Below are positions 30,901-41,600 of a DNA stretch of 64,000 nt, piece by piece. The notes under the pieces were generated by a model that saw only the letters and a list, made by a program, of their open reading frames with translations, did not search any database and was not told the DNA's origin. Position 1 is the first letter of the stretch. Each line of letters begins with the position of its first letter. The position numbers were made by a program, and so were the translations under genes. The stretch is from Asterias amurensis (Eukaryota; Echinodermata; Asteroidea; Forcipulatida; Asteriidae), in the NCBI RefSeq assembly GCF_032118995.1, contig NC_092650.1, positions 1,922,001 to 1,986,000 on the forward strand, given 5' to 3'.

Positions 30901-33491
30901 TAAAAAGGATATCTGCTGTTTTCTTGGTCGTCTGTGACATTCCTGATACTCTGTTGTACTCTATTTCTTTGCTCATCTAAATCCGCCTCAACGTCCTCCA
31001 TTTCTCTTAGTTCCTCTTTCAGCATGTCTAATCTGTCCGACATTTCTGTCGTGTTGCAGCCAGGTCCAGCACCCCTGATGATGATTGGGTAAAGAACAAA
31101 CTTTCATTGACTGTTGTTTCATTAATTTAATAAAGTTCAGTGTTTATCTATCAAATGTATCAACAGTGCAATCTGAACAGTCAGTAATGTGATTGCAAAT
31201 TGCTTTCCATTTTTTTGTTGTCAGGCCTGGCCAGATACCTCACAGAGGCAACAAAGGCGATACCCTCTAGCCCTCTGGCCATTGCCTTGGTGCCCTTGAA
31301 ATGCGCCACTGGAAATTTACAATTTCCTCATAGGGGTGTCCTTTACCAAGGAGAAAATGCCTTGGTGCCCTTGCCCTTTCAGGCAAGGGCACCAAGAGTA
31401 CAGGCCTGGTTGTCACCCATGGTTATTTTGTTATAACTTCATGAATATTACAGATAAAACTGAAAATCCGTTCAAGGGTTCATTAAAGACAGTGGACACT
31501 ATTGGTAATTGTCAAAGACCAGTCTTCTCACTTGGTGTATATCAACATATGCATAAAATAACAAACCTGTGAAAATTTGAGCTCGATTGGTCGTCGGAGT
31601 TGCGCGATAACTATGAAAGAAAAAAACACCCTTGTCACACGAAGTTGTGTGCTTTAAAATGCTTGATTTCGAGACCTCAAATTCTAAACTTGAGGTCTCG
31701 AAATCAAATTTGTGGAAAATTACTTCTTTCTCGAAAACTAAGTCACTTCAGAGGGAGCTGTTTTTCACAATGTTTTATACTATCAACCTCTCCCCATTAC
31801 TCGTAATCAAGAAAGGTTTTATGATAATAATTATTTTGAGTAATTACCAAATGTGTCCACTGCCGAGGGCTTTGAAGTTTGCTTACCTTTCAGTTTTACT
31901 TTGAGGTGCAAAAACTATCAGTGTAAATTTTTGTTTTAACTGGGCATCCAACAGTACACCTCTCTTAATATTCATGCATGACGTCATAATTCTTACCCAA
32001 AATGAGGCTAAAGGCGCACGTCCGCCACCACTTGCAGTGGCTGCGCCTAAGGCCTCGTTTTGGATTAGAATTGTGACGTACTCATGCATAAATATTAAGA
32101 CAAGCGTATAAACCACTGATCATCTTTCACTTTAGTTTAACGTAGTCAGTGGCTACTTTCAAACTTTTAGAGAAGCCAAACAAATACTAAAAGACAATAA
32201 ACAGTAAACAGTTTGTAGACTTACTTCCATTGGATACTATTTTTAGATTTCTTCTCGATTAAGCCAATTCCTTCTAAAACATTTGTTATATCATAAATTC
32301 TTCTTTTCTGTCGTACTGCTAATGTGTCAGCTGCCTGTAAAATAAAAACACAATAATACTTTTGTTAGTGTTTGTACATACGTCCATTCAAACAATTGAC
32401 TGTTTTGAAATTTTCACAACTATTACATGCCATTGCATTGGCTTTAGATAATAAACTGAATTGAAGTTTGCAATTTTTACAATTTTTTATTAGTTCAAAC
32501 ATTGCTCCATGGTTCAAATTTATTTGATTATCATCAAATTATAAATTAAATATAAATTTGATTTTTTTTTAAATAACCTTGTCATATAAATAATTGGCCC
32601 TCGTGTGTAACTCACTCACAAACGAAAACTTATGTAATCTTTCTTTAAATCTTATTCAAAGAATAAAAATAAAAAATTATAAATCTAAACCATGGACTGG
32701 AGGAAGAAACTCAACCAAGAATGCCAAGGACCCTTCCTCAATTCGAGATCTATTCTAAAGTCTATTCCGACTAAAAAAACAATAAATCTCCATTATAATA
32801 ATTTATAATATAATAATTAATATTAATATTTAAAATCAAAAATAAAAAGAGTTTCTTTACATCTGTATCCGGATCCTAAATAATAATTTTAAAAGGAAAA
32901 TCATTGCAATCCTACCAGCCACTTTTTCATTCTTTTGCCCAAAAATGTTCCTTTTTTGTAGATTTAAAATTAAATTTAGATTTTGTAAACAAATTGTAAA
33001 AAAAATACTTGGAAAATATGGAAGGATACGGAAAATTCGGGAACATTATCCATCTCTGAGATGGCGAGATTTTGAGTTGGTTGATCAATTCCAAACCATT
33101 TAAATGCAATCACAACTGGATCTTGAATTTGAAACACGATCCAATTACATTCAAACATTTCCTCGATTCAGGTGCACCATGGTGCACACACACACAGTCA
33201 TGACAGTACACAGAGACCAATCGAACGGGATCGAACTGCAATGAGAGTGCTATGCATACCGATACACACAATCCAGTTTGTACACAAAACAAAACTTGAC
33301 AACAAATTAAAAATGACTGGAACTACCCCCAAAGTACGACCAATTCCCCCCAAACCCAGCCATCATACCATTTTAAGATCAAGGACTCCATCTTTAGCTT
33401 CTTGAAGTAGAGCCACAAATTTTGTTGTGAGTAAACCGAGGCTTTTTTCGTGCCTATTCGCCGGCGTTCCTGGACTTAACTCGGCCGCCAT
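27909..33491 (-). CDS. E2F4/5-like transcription factor
   Basis: DNA-binding cell-cycle regulator of the E2F4/E2F5 type, which pairs with DP proteins and is held by pocket proteins. Exons in gene order: 33369-33491, 32225-32334, 30913-31074, 30143-30251, 29530-29830, 28536-28634, 27909-28030. They total 1026 nt, or 341 aa (human E2F4 is 413, E2F5 about 346). Residues 12-78 form the winged-helix domain with [19 protein letters not shown]. The coiled-coil and marked-box region follows ([20 protein letters not shown], then [14 protein letters not shown]). The C-terminus carries the pocket-protein motif DYYFNLDD...GVCDLFDV at about 318-335. There is no N-terminal cyclin-A-binding extension, which fits E2F4/5 rather than E2F1-3. 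Intron 3 is U12-type. MITE A copies sit in introns 2 and 5. Confidence 0.95.
29127..29506 (-). mobile_element. MITE A copy 4, TTAA-bounded
   Basis: Full length, in E2F intron 5, ending only 23 bp from the exon at 29530. It has slightly more divergent ends (TGTCTTTAA). Confidence 0.88.
30252..30912 (-). other. U12-type AT-AC intron of the E2F gene
   Basis: On the minus strand the intron starts ATATCCTTTTT (complement of 30902-30912), a perfect U12 5' site. It ends AC just before ATTGGCATATG. A branch-site match, TTCCTTAAT, is the complement of 30264-30272, with its branch A 13 nt from the end. No GT-AG alternative keeps the frame. Joining AG to A restores the conserved [11 protein letters not shown] reading. 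Confidence 0.92.
31222..31412 (+). repeat. Dispersed repeat with GGTGCCCTTG motifs
   Basis: Opposite-strand relative of 15577-15700. Its right end includes the short inverted repeat GGTGCCCTTGCC with GGCAAGGGCACC. It lies in E2F intron 2. Confidence 0.6.
31483..31864 (+). mobile_element. MITE A copy 5, right end clipped
   Basis: The left end is intact (TTAAAGACAGTGGACAC). The right end stops at CCACTGCC without the final TTTAA. In E2F intron 2. Confidence 0.88.
31955..32109. mobile_element. Foldback MITE with TGACGTCAT ends (copy 2)
   Basis: Starts ACACCTCTCTTAATATTCAT and CATGACGTCATAATTCT, mirrored by AGAATTGTGACGTACTCATG and AATATTAAG. The central part pairs too (GGCGCACGTCCGCC region). 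Same family as 12991-13138. Confidence 0.82.
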
Positions 33492-35436
33492 GCTTTCGTT
33501 GATTGTGGCCGTTAATTTATTTGTTGACTGGTGAACTGTGTTTTGTGTGTATTCTTTTTACGCAAAATGTGGGCACCTGTTTATTTTCGAAGAGATAAGT
33601 TTCACCGATTGAGGGGGCTATAACAACAAAGCATTACTCGACTTTGTGACATCCACACGCGGCGGCACATACAAATAACTCATGGTTTTTATTTAGTAGG
33701 TTTAATTAATTTAAAACAAAATGACGGTGATTGGAAGTTTATAGTTCTTGGTGTTATTGTTTCTGTAGAATTCTTGTTTACAAAAAAGAATGTTTTAAAA
33801 ATAGTAGGGGGCCTACTGACTGACAGTGGCTTTTAGGGGGTAGTAGTAGGTTCACGGAGAGTGTACCCAAATTTTTGTGATAAGTGTTCATAAGACAATG
33901 TAGAGAACTCTTATTGTCTCAATCCTGGTTATTTTCAGAACCAACATTTCTTCAGAAAACAATTGAGTCCTTTAATTAAATCACACCTTGCCGGAGATTC
34001 TGCATGCCCTCTATGAAATTCAGTGGGCTGGAGGAGGATGATTCAAAAGAGGGCGCTAACAGAAGAGGTTTGCCCATAGAGCTATATTAATAGCTCTATG
34101 GGTTTGCCAAATCTCCGGGCGGGGGACAGAATCTCTGCCACATCACACCGGATGTTCAGTCATCTTCATTATTCTTGAAATCCATTTTGTCGAAATCCGC
34201 GGTCAGGCTTTCAGAAATTCGTACGTCTTTAGCCATCTACAATTAAGTGTAAACAAGTAACTGGTCGTCAACAACAAATAAATTGATCAAAGTCACGGTC
34301 ACTTTTGAACTCACATCATGCTCGCAAAGTGAGTCACCTTCGAAACAATCGAGACGTCACTAGGGTTCTACCACAGAGGATAACCGGAAAGCTGATATCT
34401 CGTTCATCTGGGCCTGTTTTCGGTGAATCAGATGCAGTGTGAACGTGTGAGATCCATCAAAATGCAACTTTCCTGTTTCCCCCGCATTGAAACTTGAATT
34501 TTCCCTTGTTTTACTTGAAGTAATTCCTTGTTCCTCTTAAGCGGGTATAGGCCTACTTCATTTTCGTGGAACTACATCTGGGCATAGATAAGATTATCTT
34601 ATCCTAAGCGGCCCGGTGGTACTAAAGTGAGTGAGTGGCTTAATTACCTGGTGTCATTACCTCATTAGAGACCAAGGTTGTCCAGTATTATTTAGTTTCA
34701 TAAAAATACGGCCAACTTGACAAGGTTAAAATCAAGGACCCGGGCTAAATGTCACGCAAGATATTAACCCGCGCAATGGTGCATTGACGCAAGTTGTTTC
34801 AGGATCCTTTGAGTTTCTGACCACGGCATTAAATATAGACTGATGTTAAAGGCGCTGCACGTTTGGTAATATTTTCAAAGACCGGTATTCTCACTTGGTG
34901 TATTCCAACATTGTGCATAAAAAAAAAAAACTGTGAACATTGGGCTCAATATTATTGGTCATCGAGACGAATTTGCAAAATTAAAGAATGTGTGTGCTTT
35001 CAGGGCGTTATGAAAAAAAGGCTACAGCTGAAGTCTTTTATTATTTGAGTGCAAAATTACTTCTTTCTCAAAAGATACGTTACTTCAGAGGGAGCCGTTT
35101 CTCCGAATGTTTTATATCGACCAATTCAGCTTTCCATTGCTCGCCACCAAGTAAGTTTTTATTTAACAATTATTAATTTGAGTAATTACCAATAGTGTCC
35201 AGTGCCTTTAAAGATAGACTTATGTTAATAACATCAGTTTGAAACTTGGCCTCGGTTGACCTTCATGAATCACCGACCAACGTACGAGTCAGCCAAACAC
35301 GTAATCCCCCCTCAGAACAAGAAAAAAAAGTTGCCATAACAAACTCATAAACGAAGTAAAGTGCAGCAAAACACAAAACACAAAAACACATGTCACCCAC
35401 CGGAAATGTCATATTAAACCCTCGCATAACAGCAGC
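33492..35436. other. Divergent intergenic region, E2F to CUB/EGF gene
   Basis: About 2 kb between two genes transcribed away from each other, so it should hold both promoters. No TATA box is evident for E2F. It contains a short palindrome (CCCATAGAGCTA and mirror, 34077-34108) and MITE A copy 6. The rest is unannotated. Confidence 0.5.
34846..35211 (+). mobile_element. MITE A copy 6, diverged
   Basis: TTAA at both ends, but the left terminal repeat is diverged (AAAGGCGCTGCACGTTTGG) and the central palindrome is largely lost, so it is an older copy. The flanks repeat ATAGACTGATGTTAA and ATAGACTTATGTTAA. Confidence 0.8.
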
Positions 35437-35444
35437 TATAAAAG
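35437..35444 (+). promoter_or_regulatory. TATA box of the CUB/EGF gene
   Basis: TATAAAAG in a GC-flanked setting (AGCAGCTATAAAAGGAGG), 169 bp upstream of the ATG. A start site is expected near 35467, giving a 5' UTR of about 140 nt. Confidence 0.7.
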
Positions 35445-35605
35445 GAGGAAATAGTTGTTTAGAACCATTAAATCGCAGACGTAAAAGGCAATTTCAGAGC
35501 CTCACTGTCTAGTGAAGAAACAAGTGGCGATCATAGCGTTTGAAAGAAACCAAGTTTGAGCTGAAGCAGTACTCTGATAGATAAATTGAACCCCCGCAAC
35601 CAGCC

Positions 35606-38600
35606 ATGCAACCCCTCGGTGCCGTGCTGCTGACCGTCCTCCTCGGAGCTCTCGTCCATGGACAAGGTAAAACAAAAATCTAACAACAGTTTTCAACTTG
35701 TGAATAAACGGCTCAGTTTTATTTTAAAATCTATTTTGTTTGAATCACAAGAGTACGACATTCAAAACAGTTCGTTTAGGCACTGGGTATAGGCCTACGC
35801 AAGTAATCAAAAACTCAATGTGCGCTATGTTGGTGGTGTTGGACTTAATTTGGTTGTATGTATTCTTGTTTTGCTGACTCTTGATTTTTCCTTCTGAGCC
35901 GACTCATTGATCATTGAAAGTAGACTAAACTAAACTTATGATAAAATCTCTAACAATTACTCCTTTGTTGCATTGTTATTGTACACAAAGCAACCACTTG
36001 TTAGATTTCTTTATGTAATCTGTTGCAATCATAGAATATAGATCTTAACAATAGGGCCTACCACTACCAGTCGTATTACTCCATTCAAATAAATAAAATA
36101 ACGTAATCTGAACGGTCAAACTATACTGCTCTCCCAAGTAAAGGAACAAGTATGTCAAAACTGCATCTAAAGTCCTTTTTACAATGACTGCATCTTTTAT
36201 CCCCGTGGAAACACAGCCCAAAATTGCGCACTCTCACACAGTCCCCCTTAAATCTATATCCGAATGGTATCTGGCAAAACATAGGCCTAAAGCATGCAGC
36301 CTTTGTTTGTTTATCATGTGTCTTTGGAGTTCACCCTGGTTATTTGTTGTTTACCCTGGTTATTTGTTGTGTGCCCTGTTAACGCTCGTTATGCCGTATG
36401 TTTTTGTTTACCCATAGGTCATTTAACACGTTCCTTTTAACGAGATATTATAATGCGCAGTGACCTATACACAATTGTTTGTATTCCTTGTATAATGCGC
36501 CAGTAGATATACTCTACTGGCGCATTACAAGGAATACAAAAATGCAGAGATCTTACGAGTTACCGCCAATGATTATTATTTACTTTATGAGTCCTTCACT
36601 TGCGCAGCGTAACACTCAAAGGAGAGACCATCCTCCCTGCATGGAGAGACGGTTCTGTTTGAGTTTTATTATGCCCTTCGTAACCATTGCTTTGGGGCTT
36701 CGGGTTTCCATTTGGGCTCTGTCCACCTGTGTATGAAACCCCGTTAAGAAAACACTCACTATTCCAACAAACAGCCGGAGCCTATGCCAAAGACCAGGTC
36801 CAGCAGGGCATGGTTTCGAAAAGGGCATTCATTAACCGATGTGGAGATTTCTTTTTATCACCAATTAGCTATAATAACTATATTAGCCAATGAGAGCAAA
36901 ACATGCAAATTTGCCCTTATCTTGCTTCAGAACACCACAGCTATGGGCATATCCAAAACTACAATTGGGACTTGTCCAGCGATCTTTAGAAAACTAGGTC
37001 GAAAAAACATTAATCAGCAAATCGGTCAAAAGGATACCGTCAGCAGTCAAAGCAAAAGTCACTATCAATATGGTTTCAACCAACATGATGTCACATCCTG
37101 GTTCGGTGTCGGATGTCAATCCTTTGTGGTTCCCCCAATAGTGACAAAGTGTCGCCTGGGTCATAATGTCATGGCCATTGCGCGGGAAAGAGGTTATACA
37201 TTGTAACTTCAAGAGAATTTCATAGATTGTTGTATTTTTTATCATATTCATTGATTTTGGTTTTACCCTTATACACCGATGTGTGTCAGGACACATCGGT
37301 GCAAGGGTAAAACCCCAACTAATTATTATCCTTTGTCCCCAATGCAAATTTAACATCCTATTCATACCAAACAATTCTTGGCTGAAGAAGACTCATTGCA
37401 GAATCTTTTTAACACCAACATTTCTTCAGCAGATACTTGTATCAGCGCCCCATGCCAGCAAAGCGGAGTCTGTGTAGTGAAACCAAACGGAGCTCCATTC
37501 TGTGAATGTACAGAATCTAATGAAGGAGAATTTTGTGAAACCCCATCAGGTAGGTACACCATCAACTCATCACACCCTTCTTCAACTCCAGAAAGGACTT
37601 GCAATCACAAAGTTGTTTGTTCGAATCCTACCAAGCTAGCCCCTGATTTTACAATGTCCACAGTCTGTATAGAGCAAGTATTGTCATCTATAGTTTTACT
37701 GAATCACAGTTGTGTGAGAAAGGTTGACAGTTGCCAGTTTCAAGCTTATTTCCCTTTGCGGGAGTTTGCCAAGTTTCGTTGACTGGAAGATCGTCTAAAA
37801 CAGGGTCCAATTCAATCCAACACAAATATTGCATTTTGTTCGTTCGAAGAGATGAATCACACATGAATATTTATTCTAAGCCTTTAAAATTTTAAGAAAC
37901 TTTTAAAAACTTGTTGAAGTAAAAGACCACAGAAAATTAAATTAATATTTCTTAAAACCTTTTTACCAATATTTAAACTGCAAACCTGTCTAAAAGAAAA
38001 AAAATGGAAGCAATTTTTCTTAGATACAATTCTAATCCATAGAATTATGGAAACAACATAATAATGTAAAATATGTCATTTATTTGTCCTTATCTTAGTT
38101 GGAGCATGTAGCGACCTTACACGAAACTTCTACGGTGCCAAAAAAGGAATCGTCACCTCCCAAGACTTTCCCAGCCCATATCCAAATGCCCAAAACTGCC
38201 CCTATTTCATCGGAGCTGCCGACTCCAAGAAGATAGAGATAACTTTCAACTTTCTCCAGTTGGAGGATGGTAAGGATGAACTGGCCATCGGGATGGGTCC
38301 AGTGGCTGACTTCCAGATAGCTACTTACACCTTTGACTTGTCTGAGTATAACCCACTCCCAGAACCGATTGAGATGGTTGGAGACAGAATGTGGATGAAT
38401 CTTTTCACCGATCAAAATCAGCAGAGGATGGGCTTTAACATCAGCTATAGAATAGGTTGGTTACTTAAAATACACTCTCTACGCTTTTATAAAAATGGCA
38501 CCATTTATTTTTCGGCTAAGAATATTTCTTTCTTTTGTTCTTAACCATCGAAAAAATAAAGAATGCAACGATTTTCTGGTATATAAACTAACGGTGTCTC

Positions 38601-41600
38601 TACTTAAAAAACAAGCTCTACAAATAACTTGTTACAATACGCGATAACACCCTGTGCGTTTTATAACATTACAACATTTATCTTTTGACTAAGAATTATA
38701 TTTTTTCTTCTAATCTTTAGTTTTCAAAAAACGTCACAAAAACTAAAGAATTCCTGACGATGTCTCTAGTTATAAAGTTGTCATAAACCATCAACTAAGT
38801 TTATCAGTGGGTGGTACATAAACTCATTGTGTCTCTACTTTTATTATCAAATTTTAACCACATAAAGGTTTAATCAAGAAGGGATAATTTAACACAGCTA
38901 TTTGAAAAACACCGTAAACATGGCATAAAATTGTTTTATTTCTTGTTTGTGTACTAACGTCAAAATATGTTGGTTACATTTGCAGACGGCGACGAATGTA
39001 CACCGAACCTCTGCCCACCGGGAGAAATGTGCACTGATTTGGAATATTCCTACACCTGCACAAATATCCAGACAGGTAATTCATGCTACTGTGTTATGCC
39101 ACTGTACTTAGTAGAAACGTCCTACTATTTAAAACAGCATACTTCTAACTTGTATTCACTGCTTCTTGTCCTCAGCGAGCATCATTACAACCCAGTTTCC
39201 TCATCCTGCATCTTTAATTCATTAATTCAGATAAAAATACCCTATAATTGTTGATAAACATGCGCGCTGCATGGTTGGCATGGCAGCCGATCACATTAAG
39301 TTGTGTTAACAGATGTTGTGAACAAATTTTGCAAACTTTCAATTAACAAAAAAACACATTCCAAGATTGGTTGCTTTGTTTCTAAAGAATTCGAAACACT
39401 ATTTTGTAATACTTTTGTAACATTGATTACGATCTTTAGACTCTGTTTTATGCTTTGCATTTTGGCCTTATGGCTTTCCATAGTTGTCCAACCTCGGTTG
39501 GCAAAAACTGTGACGTTGAAAAACAAAAGTACATATCCATTAGTAGATTATAAGCAAACATGTCAGTTATCTTTGGTGGACAACAATGGTATGTTATTTC
39601 CTGTTTCTTCCCTATTAGGGATGTGCACCCCAAACGCCTGTCAGAACAACGGAGTGTGTAGTGTGACTCCTGCTGGTGCGCCGTACTGCGCGTGCTTGGA
39701 GGGATTCGAAGGAGACTACTGCCAAATTATCTCTCGTAAGTGGTGATATAGAACCAGATTCATTATTTATGTTAATATTATGTTGTTAATTAAAAGTTTG
39801 AAACTAATCACAAATAAAAATGATCAGGAACATCGATTTGTGTTTGATATGTGGCTCACATCGATCTATGTTTATAGAAATTATCGAATTTATAAAGCAG
39901 CTCTATGAAATTGGTCCCTAGGACGAGCTCCGCGATTGAATTGATTCCAAAAAAATCGAAGTAAGTTAAAGAGCTTTCATCGGAAATTTTTCACTTACCG
40001 TTCATTTTTGCTTCTACTTATACTATTCAGCTGGTAACTGTTCTGACGTCACACGGAATTTCTACAATCAGCGAGAGGGTCAGATAGCGTCTCCAAACTT
40101 CCCCATGAACTACCCAAACAACGAGGACTGTGCCTACTTCATCGGTGCCCCAGACGCCAAGAAAATAGAGTTCACTTTCCATTCTCTGGGTCTGCAGTCA
40201 TTGAGAGACAACCTCACAATCGGGAGTGGGCCCTCTGTTGACAGTGCCGCGATTGTGGTGTCGTACAGCATGCCGTCTGGCTTGCCGTTGCCGGGACCCC
40301 GTACCGTGATGGGGAACAAGGCGTGGCTTAATCTGGTGACGGACGATGTAGACCAAAACACAGGGTTTAACGTAACATGGAGAATAGGTTGGTTGTTATT
40401 TGTTTTACCTGACACATTATGTTACATGTTTCATTTTGTTTAACTAACGTTGTATTCAAAAGGAAAGCTTACATGATCTCCCCTACCATCTACAAAAAAA
40501 ATGTTGCAGTTTGATTTCCGTTCACACTTCTTTATAATAATGTTGAATCAAATAAAGTTATATTATTTATCCCCAGTGAAAAACAAGCATATTTTTATAT
40601 TAAATCATTGCGGTTCCCGCAGCGAACACATAGGACTCAAACTATACCTATAGCCACCGGACTACAGCTCAGTGGTCTACAGGTCGTGGAATCACACCCG
40701 AGTGATATGCCTGTTGGTTTGTTCGCAGAACTCGGGAAAGTACTGAGTATTCAGTGCTTAGTACACATCGGTGTAAGAGTAAACAGAACATTATATTCTT
40801 TATTCCCGATGCAAACTCAACATCCACCAAAGTGCACACTTGATCACCAATGCAAAACATGAGCAGTTGGTGCTGTCAGGTGGTTTATTTTACACGTGTT
40901 TTGTTATCTATTTTAGACGGAGACGAGTGTTTGCCGAAACCTTGCCTGCCAGGAGAAACTTGCATTGACATCGAGTTTGGCTTCACTTGTGAAAAGCCAA
41001 TCAAATGTAAATATGATGAAGTCTATTAGTTTGTACACAATTCTATTTAGTTTCTAATATCTTCATAATCCCACACCAAAATCTAATTTAAACATCTATG
41101 TTGGCCTACATCAAGTTTGGCTTCGTTTGTGAACGCCAATCATGATGACAAATACACAATTCTATATGAATGTTCATAACATTTCAACCCAAATCTCATT
41201 TAAAACACCAGTGGCCGATTTCACGAAACTTTACGCAACTGCGTAAAGACCATGGCATTTGCGCAATGTTTGTGGCACAAGTTGCTTCATAAACACTGCG
41301 CAAGTGGACTTACACCGTTGCGTACTCGTGAAATCGGCTAATGTCTGCTCATTATAATTAGCCAATTATCTTGAATCTCTCGTTTCTTAGTATCATGTAA
41401 CCCCAATCCATGCAAGCAGAATGCAGTGTGTGACCCCAAACCAAGTGGAAGCCCTTACTGCCAGTGTCCTGTGAATTACCAAGGCGATTACTGCCAGACT
41501 GAAGTCGGTAAGTGTTTCATTCAAACCATCAAAATGATCCTGGAATAGTAATGGTAAAAAAATCCCGGTAATAAGTTTTCCCAGCCATTTTCAACAAAAA

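Noticed and set aside
30819-30912. Continuation of E2F exon 3 into the open frame beyond AACAGCAG
   Set aside because: The conserved family sequence stops at that point and resumes in the exon at 30143-30251. The open part starts with the U12 donor ATATCCTT.
36784-37206. 140-codon plus-strand open frame in CUB/EGF intron 1
   Set aside because: No recognisable domain and no coding-like composition. It overlaps an opposite-strand frame and sits in an intron.
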